DNA of 10,748 bases from Patescibacteria group bacterium (GCA_030016465.1 JASEJL010000026.1:1-10748), one strand, 5' to 3'. Counted from the stretch's first letter, positions 1 to 6,400 are shown. The notes: a model not told the origin generated them from the letters alone. Made by a program: numbers and translations.

Positions 1-34
1 TCAGCCTAAATTTTGGCTATTTTAAAAATTTAAT

Positions 35-76
35 GCTTTTCCTTTAAATATCAAAGCTTTTCCTTTAAATATCAAA
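35..76. repeat. Tandem duplication of a 21-bp unit
   Basis: Two adjacent copies of a 21-bp unit beginning gcttttcctttaaatatc occupy 35-55 and 56-76. The right copy contains the stop codon and last residues of the small minus-strand gene at 65-406, so the duplication lies across its 3' end. The core cctttaaat is shared with the hsdS-tail repeats elsewhere in the window (ctcctttaaatgc), but the match is too short to call it a copy. Confidence 0.6.
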
Positions 77-406
77 AAATCTATTAGTATCAATTCTGAA
101 TTTTGTTGCTAAAAATTTTAAAAGATTTTTTAATGATGACCAGATTTCGTTTTCGTCTAAATCGCTTCCTAAAACATGGGTCTGCCACCAGCGCGGGAAT
201 TCATATTTAGCAAACTCCGGCCGGATTTGATCGAAAGTGATAAAACCTACATACATTGCTCGCTTGAAAAATATCTTAGCAACCTCATAATGCTTTTTAA
301 CAATATCAGGTGCTAATTTTTCTTCATTGCTAAGAAAATTTTTATATTCTGGCAAAACCTCTTCTTCACTCCATTTTTTAAATGGCTTTTGCAATATTTC
401 TTTCAA
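65..406 (-). CDS. Small hypothetical protein
   Basis: This encodes 113 residues that I do not recognise. The protein is charged and probably mostly helical, with an aromatic patch near the middle (FPRWWQ, about residues 71-76) and a helical C-terminal third. There is no signal peptide or membrane segment. The only possible start is TTG at 404-406, because an in-frame TAA lies at 413-415, and no clear ribosome binding site precedes it. The gene may therefore be a 5'-truncated remnant rather than a complete gene. It is divergent from the non-coding RNA at 464-585, whose promoter begins about 25 bp upstream. Its end falls in a 21-bp tandem duplication. A DNA-binding or recombinase-like N-terminal domain is conceivable but not supported by any motif. 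Confidence 0.5.
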   Translation of the reverse strand: MKEILQKPFKKWSEEEVLPEYKNFLSNEEKLAPDIVKKHYEVAKIFFKRAMYVGFITFDQIRPEFAKYEFPRWWQTHVLGSDLDENEIWSSLKNLLKFLATKFRIDTNRFFDI

Positions 407-429
407 AAAAATTTAGTTGTTGATTTAAT

Positions 430-457
430 TTGCATAATTTTAAAATTTTGATATAAT
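430..457 (+). promoter_or_regulatory. Promoter of the structured RNA
   Basis: TTGCAT at 430-435 (-35) and a perfect TATAAT at 452-457 (-10) are separated by 16 bp. Transcription would start about 464, exactly where the closing stem of the RNA begins. This is the best promoter in the window and it points to the plus strand, against the flow of the protein genes. Confidence 0.75.
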
Positions 458-463
458 AGAGTT

Positions 464-585
464 GTGCAGGGATGTTCACTTACCGAAGAGCAGACTTGCT
501 GAAGAGATGAAAGTCTGCCGCCCTGGAGTTCTGGTTTTACCAGAAAAGGTGTGGTTTCTCTCTTGTGACTCCCTGCACTTTTTAT
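464..585 (+). ncRNA. Structured non-coding RNA of about 120 nt, family unassigned
   Basis: A compact RNA gene independent of any ORF. A perfect 9-bp closing stem pairs 464-472 (GTGCAGGGA) with 570-578. It continues through CAC/GTG (477-479 with 565-567) and AAGAG/CTCTT (486-490 with 560-564), which competes for G490 with the next hairpin. Inside are two hairpins: GCAGACTT at 490-497 with 511-518 (13-nt loop), and TTCTGGT at 529-535 with 539-545 (3-nt loop). The result is a three-way junction. The closing stem is followed at once by TTTTTATTT (579-587), so it can double as an intrinsic terminator, and a consensus promoter ends 6 nt before it. I compared it mentally with 6S RNA, SRP RNA, tmRNA, RNase P and hammerhead ribozymes and saw no decisive match. 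A divergent 6S or SRP RNA cannot be excluded. No ORF of note lies within it. Confidence 0.75.
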
Positions 586-587
586 TT
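570..587 (+). terminator. Terminator formed by the closing stem of the RNA
   Basis: The 3' arm TCCCTGCAC (570-578), paired with 464-472, is followed directly by TTTTTATTT. This stem plus U-tract layout marks the 3' end of the RNA at about 583-587. Confidence 0.6.
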
Positions 588-632
588 CCAGAGGACACTC
601 CTATAAATAGGATACCATCTATCAGATAAATT

Positions 633-719
633 TTATTTTCTAAACTCGTTTAATAATTTCTCAAAATCTTTTTTTCATTTCACTAATTCTTCTCTAAATG
701 CTTTTCTAAAATTGAGTAG
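633..719 (-). repeat. hsdS-tail repeat, copy 1 (frameshifted) plus a short coding scrap
   Basis: Read on the minus strand from 719, the DNA matches the hsdS-tail repeat with a 1-nt deletion. After the deletion it reads KAFREELVK and stops at 675-677 (TGA). In the same frame it then reads KKDFEKLLNEFRK to a TAA at 633-635, which looks like the end of another lost gene. The repeat begins 4 bp after the stop of the SNase-OB gene. No start codon or ribosome binding site suggests translation. Confidence 0.7.
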
Positions 720-722
720 TAT

Positions 723-1625
723 TTATTTTCCCACTTCAATTTGATTGGGAGTTTCTAAAATAATCTCTGGTCTACCCTGATATTCTTTTACCTCTCCCAT
801 AATTCTGACGGTTTTATTCAAATAATAATTTTCTGGATTTTGAACAAATTTATATAAATTCGAACTGAAAATCACGCCGGTAAAACACTGATTAGGATAG
901 GCTTTCTCAAAATTTAAAAATACGGTATTGCTTTTCAAGTCACGATGAGTGTCAACAACTCTTCCTTCAACAATCAACTTTCTTCCCAGATATTTTCCAG
1001 CCTGGCAAGCACCCACTACATCAAATCCCAGCTTTTCTGGAGTTAATTTTTCCCATTGAAATTCAGCTTTTTTCTCCTCAACAATTTTTCTTTCACCCCA
1101 TTTACAGTCAACTCTATTCTCTCTTGCTTTCTTTTCAGCTTGAACAATTTCTTCTCTATATTTTACATCTTCCGGAGAAAAACGAGCCACTACTAATCCT
1201 TCTTTTACTAGTTCTAAACTGATATTTTTATTATCAAGAAAAACATATCTTAAATATCGACACCACTGGTCTAAATCTTCTTTTCCTTTTTCCAATCTTA
1301 CTTCTTTATTCAAAATTAACTTTTCTAGGCCAGTTTTCGCCACCTCGTAGCAAGGGTATCCCCTTTCATCAGCGTCAATACCTAGAATCCTCACCGAATA
1401 TCCTCCTTCAATCAAAAAAGTATCGCCATCAATAATTTTTGTGACTAATCTCAAAGCTCCATCAGGAAGCTCGGGAACATTTTCACAACCCTCGCCAGTT
1501 ACTGACTTTTGGCTTTCGCTAACCAGCTTTCCTTTCTCTCCGGAAAAATAAATCGCTCCACCAATAATTAAAGCCCCAATAACAATCGCCAAAAATATTT
1601 TATTTTCCTTCAAAAAATTTCTCAT
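723..1625 (-). CDS. Membrane-anchored thermonuclease (SNase) with C-terminal OB-fold
   Basis: The 300-residue protein has an N-terminal membrane anchor or uncleaved signal (residues 9-28) that would place the rest outside the cytoplasmic membrane. A staphylococcal-nuclease domain follows (about 58-178). The family catalytic set is visible: DGDT at 66-69, R79 and E87 with the same 8-residue spacing as R35/E43 of the S. aureus enzyme, D84 at the D40 position, and R123 in CRYLRY at the R87 position. A second domain (about 205-298, ending RPEIILETPNQIEV) looks like a nucleic-acid-binding OB-fold, a pairing known from surface nucleases such as YhcR. Expected activity is Ca2+-dependent, non-specific cleavage of DNA or RNA, plausibly for scavenging nucleotides or processing taken-up DNA. 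The ATG follows an A/G-rich stretch, 22 bp after the stop of an hsdS-tail repeat. Confidence 0.9.
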   Translation of the reverse strand: MRNFLKENKIFLAIVIGALIIGGAIYFSGEKGKLVSESQKSVTGEGCENVPELPDGALRLVTKIIDGDTFLIEGGYSVRILGIDADERGYPCYEVAKTGLEKLILNKEVRLEKGKEDLDQWCRYLRYVFLDNKNISLELVKEGLVVARFSPEDVKYREEIVQAEKKARENRVDCKWGERKIVEEKKAEFQWEKLTPEKLGFDVVGACQAGKYLGRKLIVEGRVVDTHRDLKSNTVFLNFEKAYPNQCFTGVIFSSNLYKFVQNPENYYLNKTVRIMGEVKEYQGRPEIILETPNQIEVGK

Positions 1626-1647
1626 TTAATTTCTTTCTCTTGATGCT

Positions 1648-1710
1648 CTAATATTTTTTCCCATTTATCAATTCTTCCTTAAATGCTTTGGCTAAAATTG
1701 ATTGTTTCAC
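1648..1710 (-). repeat. hsdS-tail repeat, copy 2 (intact reading frame)
   Basis: A 63-nt minus-strand stretch from GTG (1708-1710) to TAG (1648-1650) encodes VKQSILAKAFKEELINGKKY. This is the QSIL.KAF..EL motif typical of type I restriction specificity subunit C-termini. The frame is closed upstream by a TAG, so only the tail exists. It lies in the 152-bp gap between xseB and the SNase gene. Confidence 0.8.
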
Positions 1711-1777
1711 CCTCGGCTAAAAGAATTAATTAAAAAATGTCCGTAAATAAATTCGTAAATTAATTGTAGGAAAAATC

Positions 1778-1984
1778 TTACCCTTCTAATTCTCGTCTAA
1801 TTTCACTGAATTCAGTTTCAACTTCTTTAAGTCTTGTTTTCAATGCCTTTATTATAGCAGCCCCTTCTTTTACTTTTTTTAATCCTTCTTCTACATCAAC
1901 ATCTTCTTGTTTCTCAAACCAATCAACAATTTCTTCAAGTTTGCCTAAAGATTCTGAGATTTTTATTTTTTTATTTTCAGCCAT
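1778..1984 (-). CDS. xseB: Exonuclease VII small subunit
   Basis: The 68-residue protein is short, acidic and almost wholly helical, with the family pattern SLGKLEEIVDWFE near the N-terminus, a central VDVEEGLKKVKEG turn, and a C-terminal coiled coil (LKTRLKEVETEFSEI). Several XseB copies bind one XseA to form exonuclease VII, which degrades single-stranded DNA to acid-soluble oligonucleotides in the cytoplasm. Its ATG overlaps the 3' end of xseA by 8 bp (1977-1984), implying translational coupling. A very stable 14-bp hairpin brought in by a palindromic element lies only 12 bp upstream of the start codon and leaves no good Shine-Dalgarno, so translation probably depends on ribosomes finishing xseA. 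Length is normal for the family. Confidence 0.9.
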   Translation of the reverse strand: MAENKKIKISESLGKLEEIVDWFEKQEDVDVEEGLKKVKEGAAIIKALKTRLKEVETEFSEIRRELEG

Positions 1985-3380
1985 TTTTATTAGGGGCCCA
2001 CCTCGCCCCTCGCAGAGGGGCGAGGTGGGAGAAGGCGGGGGATGGGTTGTAGTCTTTTTTAATTTTTTTGACCTTTGATGTAAATCTTCCTTTATAAAGC
2101 TTTGTAGTTAAAATGTCACCGATTTTAATCTTTACTATTTCTTTTATTACTTTATTTTTTTGATCGAAAACTATACTATAACCCAATTTTAAATTTCTTT
2201 CGGGATTTAAAATAGCCAAATGCTTTTCTTTGTTCAATATTAAATCTCGTTTTTCTTTTATTGAAATCTCTAAATATTTGAGAATGTCTTTACTAATAGC
2301 TTTTATCCTTTTTTCTATTTCTATTTTTTTCCGATATAGATTCTCAAAATTATTTCTAATTTCTCTTGCCAAACTATTAAAGATATTAAATACTTGGCTA
2401 AAATTAGAAATTAATTTTTCTATTAATAGATTTAATCTAGATTTGTTTTCCTTCAATAGCTTCTCAAAGTTACTTAAAACATCGCCTGATAACTCTTTAA
2501 TTTTATCAAAGGTTAGTTCTAAACAATTTCCAAAATCATCTAACAATCTTTCTTCTAAATAAGGTATCTGTTTTTGGAGAGATTCCCAGGATCGATTTAA
2601 ATAAATGGCAGCAGCTGTAGGAGTGGAGACTGAAATATCAGCAACTAAAGAAGCTATTGGCACATCCACTTCATGGCCTATTCCAGTGAGAATGGGAATA
2701 TTAGAAGCAAAAATAACCCTTGCCAAAATCTCATTATTAAACGCTTGTAATTCCTCGAAACTTCCTCCTCCTCTTGCTATTATTAGAACATCTAAATTTG
2801 GCATATTTGCATTAAACCATTTTATTGCTTCCATCAAGCTAAAAACAGCTTCTATCCCTTCTACTCGGGCATTATAAAAATATACTTTAAATCCGAAAGG
2901 TTTCAAATTTTTTAAAAAATCTTGAATAACAACTCCACTTTTTGAAGTAATCAAGCCAATATTTTGAACAAAATCAGGAATTTTTCTTTTCCGAGCAAAA
3001 AGCCCCTCTGACTCCAACTTCTTTTTAAGGAGTTCATAGGCTTTCTTCAAAGCCCCTTCTCCCCAAAGCTGAATTTCTTCAACATTAAGGGTGAATTCTC
3101 CTTTATATCTTAATTCAGGTCTTCCTAATACTCTTATTTTCATTCCATCTTCGAGATCAAAACCGAAACTTTCCAATTTATACTTGGAGAGATTACAGTT
3201 TAAAATCGCAAACTCATCTTTTAAACTAAAGAAAATCCATCGATTTTGCCAATTTTTAAAATTACTAACTTCTCCCTCTATCCATACCGGCTCAATTTCA
3301 GTAATAGCCTCATTAACAAGTCTAGTAAATTCACTCACGCTAACAACTTTAATTTTTTGATTCGCTTCCAAATAAGGCAT
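1977..3380 (-). CDS. xseA: Exonuclease VII large subunit with a palindrome-derived C-terminal tail
   Basis: Catalytic subunit of exonuclease VII (467 residues from the chosen start). An N-terminal OB-fold (about 10-107) is followed by the catalytic domain with the XseA signatures RGGGSFEEL (203-211), GHEVD (235-239) and STPTAAA (252-258), then a long helical region. I place the start at the ATG at 3378-3380 (MPYLEAN); the longer frame would need a TTG four codons upstream. The body ends naturally near FTSKVKKIKK. The last 25 residues, beginning DYNPSPAF, come from a GC-rich palindromic element (1987-2057) and are not part of the family. xseB overlaps the end by 8 bp. The ATG comes one base after the stop of a short VEELIEK-type coding scrap (3382-3444). 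Confidence 0.93.
   Translation of the reverse strand: MPYLEANQKIKVVSVSEFTRLVNEAITEIEPVWIEGEVSNFKNWQNRWIFFSLKDEFAILNCNLSKYKLESFGFDLEDGMKIRVLGRPELRYKGEFTLNVEEIQLWGEGALKKAYELLKKKLESEGLFARKRKIPDFVQNIGLITSKSGVVIQDFLKNLKPFGFKVYFYNARVEGIEAVFSLMEAIKWFNANMPNLDVLIIARGGGSFEELQAFNNEILARVIFASNIPILTGIGHEVDVPIASLVADISVSTPTAAAIYLNRSWESLQKQIPYLEERLLDDFGNCLELTFDKIKELSGDVLSNFEKLLKENKSRLNLLIEKLISNFSQVFNIFNSLAREIRNNFENLYRKKIEIEKRIKAISKDILKYLEISIKEKRDLILNKEKHLAILNPERNLKLGYSIVFDQKNKVIKEIVKIKIGDILTTKLYKGRFTSKVKKIKKDYNPSPAFSHLAPLRGARWAPNKNG
1987..2057 (-). repeat. Palindromic element inserted in the 3' end of xseA
   Basis: A GC-rich block in AT-rich DNA. Its core is a perfect 14-bp inverted repeat, 1997-2010 (CCCACCTCGCCCCT) with 2016-2029, around a 5-nt loop. 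On the minus strand it begins AAAGACTACAA, then a CCCGCC..TTC stretch, then the hairpin and GGGC.CC. The same order is found in the element at 8979-9031. It keeps xseA open and supplies its last 25 residues. Confidence 0.8.
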
Positions 3381-3381
3381 G

Positions 3382-3444
3382 TTATTTCTCAATTAATTCT
3401 TCGACTTTTTGTTGATCTCGCCTAATTTTTTTTGTTGTTGTTGA
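3382..3444 (-). pseudogene. Coding scrap ending KVEELIEK
   Basis: Between the PIN gene and xseA the minus strand reads ..KKIRRDQQKVEELIEK and stops at 3382-3384 (TAA), one base before the xseA ATG. There is no start codon, and the frame differs from the PIN gene. The last eight residues recur exactly at 5657-5683, also ending next to an ATG. It looks like the end of a lost gene, perhaps an R-M component, or a repeat. The parent gene is not recognised. Confidence 0.45.
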
Positions 3445-3451
3445 CCTAGGT

Positions 3452-3922
3452 TTATTCATATGTTTCTGGATTAATAATATCGTTTTCAGGAACGAAAGTT
3501 TTAGCCACTTCTATTATATTTCTATCTGCACTAATCAATTTTACATCTAAAAATTCTTTTTTAACTATTAAAAATGTCGCTAAATGTAAAAGGTCAAGAG
3601 ATTTTAAATATCTTTTTTCTAAAATTTCTCTTGTCTCTTTTATGATTTCTTCAGTTAAAACAATTTTTTTCATCTTTAGCAGATCATCACCAAACTGGGC
3701 TATTAAAGAATCAAAAACATCTTTAGAAATCGGCTGAACTTCGCCTATTGCTTGAGGATACTTATATAAACAAAACAATACCCTATTAACTTCGACAAGG
3801 GTAAGGTTTAAATATAAAATAACCGAAGAAGAATCTTCAATTATTTGATTAACGAAAGCAGAGCCTTTTTCTTGTTTATATCGCTTAAGAAATGCGCTTG
3901 TTTCAAGATAATAATTTGCCAT
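3452..3922 (-). CDS. PIN-domain protein, putative ribonuclease
   Basis: A 156-residue PIN (PilT N-terminus) fold protein. The expected acidic positions are visible: E7 in YYLETSAFLKRY where the family has Asp, E44 in LVEVNRVL, D110 in SLDLLHLATF, and D133 in LISADRNIIEVAK. The family uses this cluster to bind Mg2+/Mn2+ and cut RNA; most stand-alone members are VapC-like toxins. The Asp-to-Glu change at the first position may lower activity. The ATG is 6 bp after the stop of the unknown 126-residue gene, so the two are probably cotranscribed with the upstream SDH protease. No recognised antitoxin precedes it. The 126-residue protein is the only candidate partner. Confidence 0.8.
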   Translation of the reverse strand: MANYYLETSAFLKRYKQEKGSAFVNQIIEDSSSVILYLNLTLVEVNRVLFCLYKYPQAIGEVQPISKDVFDSLIAQFGDDLLKMKKIVLTEEIIKETREILEKRYLKSLDLLHLATFLIVKKEFLDVKLISADRNIIEVAKTFVPENDIINPETYE

Positions 3923-3928
3923 TTATAT

Positions 3929-4309
3929 TTATTCATCTTGTTCCCGTTCTTCTAAAAGAATTTTAGTTAAAGAAGGTAAATCTTTCGTTATTTCCCAAAT
4001 TTTTTCAATTCCTGGAGCTTTTTTTGCAATTTCTTTTAGGTTTTGTTCAAGTTCGGCACTACCGTAATGAGGATTAGTTAATCGTTCTGGTAAAATTAAA
4101 ATTTCCTCTTCTTTTATGGGTTGTACTTTCGGATATTCTACGGTTGGTGGAATTATCTCAATATTCGGATACAATAAATCTCCCCACTTTTCTTTCACTT
4201 TATCCATTAAATTCTCTCTTCTGCTAATCTCTCCTGTATATTTTCTATCTAACTCAATAGTGGGAATTATTATTTCTCTTATAGCTTCTGCTGTTTGATA
4301 AACTGGCAT
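3929..4309 (-). CDS. Hypothetical protein between SDH protease and PIN gene
   Basis: This encodes 126 residues of unrecognised family. I prefer the ATG at 4307-4309 (MPVYQTAEAIREIIIP), which leaves 13 bp after the SDH protease stop. A longer frame to 4354 needs a TTG inside the protease gene. The N-terminal part (about 1-45) is amphipathic helix. The middle is rich in Pro and Ile (IEIIPPTVEYPKVQP) and likely extended. The C-terminal 45 residues are charged helix ending in EEREQDE. There is no Cys, signal peptide or membrane segment. Helical ends around an extended linker would suit a protein that binds its neighbours, so an antitoxin for the PIN protein or a protease adaptor are both possible, but neither is shown. 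Confidence 0.7.
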   Translation of the reverse strand: MPVYQTAEAIREIIIPTIELDRKYTGEISRRENLMDKVKEKWGDLLYPNIEIIPPTVEYPKVQPIKEEEILILPERLTNPHYGSAELEQNLKEIAKKAPGIEKIWEITKDLPSLTKILLEEREQDE

Positions 4310-4322
4310 AAATCTTAAAAGA

Positions 4323-5300
4323 TTATTTAATTTGTTCCCATTTTTGGGAATCAATATTCATATCAATTGCCGGCCTATTATCCCTAATTGTTTTTTGTAC
4401 CTTTCCCTTAAACACAAATTGATCCGATAGCTCATCGCTTTCAATATAAGCTCCCGCATATCTTACTTCGGCTAATTCTTTGTCTCCAAGAACCTCTAAA
4501 GGATGAAAAGGAATTCCAAGTTTCATTTCTTTGGCATAAATTTCGTATAAATCCCATAAATCTTTTTCTAATTCTCCTTTTGCTTTTTCAATTGGCAATC
4601 CTAAACCCTCTGCTTCATCTCTTGTTATTGGATAACCGTGAATACATATTCTACTTGTGACTTCTTCTACTACTTTTTTGATTTCTTCTTTTGAAAGTTT
4701 TTTTGTTTTTGGCATTTCTAAAAGTTTTTCGGCAATCATCTTTCCCATTCTGAAAGCCCGGTAGGCATTTCCTAAGCTTAAAGGATGAATTTTTTCTGTT
4801 AAATTCGTGAAAACTTTATCCATTTCTTCTTCTTTGACTTTTGCCATTTCCCGAGCCAAAAGAAAATAAGAATTTAAGTCTTCCACACTTATTTCTAATC
4901 TTTGTTGAGGATTTAAGGGATTTTGAGGATTGTAAGGATGCATTGTCGTTGGATCAACTGGACTTAACTCCCCCAATTTTCCCATCACTATCTTATCAGC
5001 TCCAAGAGCAATTAAAGTTCCGGCACTATGACATCTATAAGGCACCAAAACTTCAAATTCATTACAAGAACTTCTTATCAATTTTACTAATCTTAAAGGG
5101 GCTACCATATCTCCACCTCTTGTATAAAGAAAAAGGCTAATTTTTTTAACACGACCAATATTTTCTAAATGACGATTAAAAACAGGAATTACATCATCAG
5201 CAATTCTCGTAGCAAAGGGTTGACGGTCACCAGTAATATAAGTAATGACCCGCGATTGCCGATTTTCTTCAATATTTTTAATTAAATTTGATTTATCCAT
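4323..5300 (-). CDS. SDH-family serine protease (ClpP/crotonase fold)
   Basis: A 325-residue member of the serine dehydrogenase proteinase family (SDH_sah, PF01972), related to SppA and ClpP. The ClpP-like core shows LYTRGGDMVAPLRL (59-71), whose Gly-Gly forms the oxyanion region, the nucleophile S92 in CHSAGT, and SPVDP with D116. A helical region and a C-terminal segment with IPFHPLEV follow. No signal peptide or membrane helix is present, so it should act in the cytoplasm, possibly as an oligomer. Its ATG overlaps by 8 bp the stop of an hsdM remnant (5293-5300), so it was once the next gene in a type I R-M operon. The unknown 126-residue gene and PIN gene follow closely. The substrate is unknown. 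Confidence 0.85.
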   Translation of the reverse strand: MDKSNLIKNIEENRQSRVITYITGDRQPFATRIADDVIPVFNRHLENIGRVKKISLFLYTRGGDMVAPLRLVKLIRSSCNEFEVLVPYRCHSAGTLIALGADKIVMGKLGELSPVDPTTMHPYNPQNPLNPQQRLEISVEDLNSYFLLAREMAKVKEEEMDKVFTNLTEKIHPLSLGNAYRAFRMGKMIAEKLLEMPKTKKLSKEEIKKVVEEVTSRICIHGYPITRDEAEGLGLPIEKAKGELEKDLWDLYEIYAKEMKLGIPFHPLEVLGDKELAEVRYAGAYIESDELSDQFVFKGKVQKTIRDNRPAIDMNIDSQKWEQIK

Positions 5301-5546
5301 AATCTTTAATTATTTTTAACAGGTTTTTAATCTCTCTTACAATAGTAGCAATTTTCTTTTCTTCTTGCAATACTTCTTCCCCTAGTTTTTTGGGTGACTT
5401 AAAAGATTAATTTTGGGACATAGACCGCCTTTGGGAGAGATATTGGCAAAAGCACCAGCCGAAAGACTGATAATTGTATGAAAATTAAAATTTGCTAAAA
5501 GTTCTTTTTTGACTTTCAAATAGGGTGCCAGAAATTCTATCTTTAT
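5293..5546 (-). pseudogene. hsdM: Remnant of a type I DNA methyltransferase (hsdM) C-terminal part
   Basis: Two frames join into one decayed gene. From 5546 to about 5398 the minus strand reads an N-6 DNA methylase segment: FLAPYLKVKKELLANF, then HTIISLSAGAFANISPKGG and PKINLL, the classic HsdM region around IISLPAG.FA. Near 5398-5406 a 1-nt loss shifts the frame. The other frame then continues KSPKKLGEEVLQEEKKIA to a TAA at 5293-5295. The upstream three quarters of hsdM, including the SAM-binding and NPPY motifs, are absent. The dead frame still overlaps the SDH protease start by 8 bp, preserving the old operon junction. Confidence 0.75.
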
Positions 5547-5593
5547 TCACTTCCGTAAAAAACTTTAACTTTTATCAGCTTCAAATCTTTCAT
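5543..5593 (-). other. Short open frame between hsdS tail and hsdM remnant
   Basis: ATG at 5591-5593 to TAA at 5543-5545 encodes 16 residues (MKDLKLIKVKVFYGSE). It has no clear ribosome binding site and is in a different frame from the hsdM remnant. It is more likely debris of the same locus than a gene. Confidence 0.25.
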
Positions 5594-5603
5594 AGATTTT
5601 TAA

Positions 5604-5657
5604 TTATTTAATCAATTCTCCTTTAAATGCTTTGTCTAAAATTGATTTGATTTTCAT
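5604..5657 (-). repeat. hsdS-tail repeat, copy 3 (intact, begins with ATG)
   Basis: The minus strand from ATG (5655-5657) to TAA (5604-5606) encodes MKIKSILDKAFKGELIK, one of the best-preserved copies of the hsdS tail. The ATG overlaps the stop of the preceding KVEELIEK scrap as TAATG, an arrangement typical of coupled genes. It lies in a 461-bp stretch (5301-5761) without an intact gene that otherwise holds only R-M debris. Confidence 0.8.
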
Positions 5658-5683
5658 TATTTCTCAATTAATTCTTCAACTTT
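5657..5683 (-). other. KVEELIEK coding scrap, second copy
   Basis: The minus strand reads KVEELIEK and stops at 5657-5659 in a TAATG junction; the frame is closed upstream by a TGA at 5684-5686. The eight residues equal those at 3382-3408. At DNA level gaagaattaattgagaaataa is identical in both copies. Confidence 0.5.
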
Positions 5684-5761
5684 TCAGATTAAAAAAATTT
5701 ATTTTAAGCTGATTTTAATTTAATTTTTCCTAAAAGCTAATTTATTCTCCTTAACTTCGGC

Positions 5762-6400
5762 CTAAATTTTAGTTACTAAATCCCAGCTGGTTCCTTTGCC
5801 ATCTAAAACAATCATGGCATGAAAATCTTGATAAATTTTAACATCTTTGGGTAGGCTTTTCTCAAATAAATCTTGGAGGTAGTGGTAAGAAAATTTATCG
5901 CTTAAATTGTGTTTTTTAACGAAACGTCTGGTATATTCATCAATCACAAAAACTGGCTTATCCCCAGCATAAAGAAGAATAGAATCGGCTGTTTCTGGGC
6001 CAATGCCAGAGAGCTCGAGAAGTTGCTCTCTACAAATTTCTAAATCCTGCTCAAGAAATCTTTCTAAAGAGCAGTGATTTTCAATAATGAACTTTGAGAA
6101 TTGAAAAAGCCTTTTTGTCTTTTGTTTGTAAAAACCAGAAGGTTTAATAAGGGTTTCTAGTAATTTAAGATTTTTCTTCCCGATTCGATAAACTCCTTCA
6201 ATAGATAAAGCTTTTGCCCTTCTAAGATTTTTCAAAGCCAGCTCCACATTTTTCCAGTTCGTCCTCTGGGTCAAAATTGCGCCCAGGACAATTTCCTCCC
6301 TTTCTTGAGTATTCTTTTTCCTCTTACACCACTTCCTCCAAAATCTTGCTGGTTTCCCATATTTTTTCAAAAGCCCAAGATAAAGCTGATAAATTTTCAT
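5762..6400 (-). CDS. Endonuclease III-like HhH-GPD DNA glycosylase
   Basis: A 212-residue helix-hairpin-helix/GPD base-excision glycosylase of the endonuclease III-related group (COG2231, like Helicobacter MagIII). LGAILTQRTNWKNVE (39-53) is the conserved first motif. ELSGIGPETADSILLYAG (129-146) is the HhH element, with Glu where bifunctional endonuclease III has its catalytic Lys. The GPD Asp is D154 in VIDEYTRR. This predicts a monofunctional glycosylase removing damaged, probably alkylated, bases. The protein ends soon after FHAMIV with GKGTSWDLVTKI, without the four-Cys iron-sulfur loop. I start it at ATG 6398-6400; an in-frame TTG two codons upstream is less likely. It begins 7 bp after the stop of the PD-(D/E)XK-related gene, so they are cotranscribed. 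Confidence 0.85.
   Translation of the reverse strand: MKIYQLYLGLLKKYGKPARFWRKWCKRKKNTQEREEIVLGAILTQRTNWKNVELALKNLRRAKALSIEGVYRIGKKNLKLLETLIKPSGFYKQKTKRLFQFSKFIIENHCSLERFLEQDLEICREQLLELSGIGPETADSILLYAGDKPVFVIDEYTRRFVKKHNLSDKFSYHYLQDLFEKSLPKDVKIYQDFHAMIVLDGKGTSWDLVTKI

Noticed and set aside
1..31. Hairpin agcc...ggct at the left edge as a terminator
   Set aside because: The stem is short and AT-rich and no clear U-tract follows on either strand.
464..585. 6S RNA, SRP RNA or hammerhead ribozyme identity for the structured RNA
   Set aside because: The GAUGUUC start recalls 6S RNA and CUGAAGAGAUGAAAG recalls a hammerhead core, but the two-hairpin junction does not fit a single long 6S hairpin. 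The hammerhead CUGANGA...GAAA spacing is wrong and the SRP GGAAG/AGCAG loop is missing.
2230..3360. Three plus-strand open frames (2230-2562, 2605-2877, 3091-3360)
   Set aside because: They lie antisense inside xseA, which has all family motifs, and their translations have no recognisable domain.
4310..4354. Longer start (TTG at 4354) for the 126-residue gene
   Set aside because: It would overlap the SDH protease by 32 bp and use a TTG, while an ATG at 4309 gives normal 13-bp spacing.
5604..5657. The hsdS-tail mini-ORF as a real 17-residue peptide gene
   Set aside because: It matches the other tail copies, most of which lack starts; the ATG probably reflects chance or the TAATG junction. 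No independent sign of translation exists.
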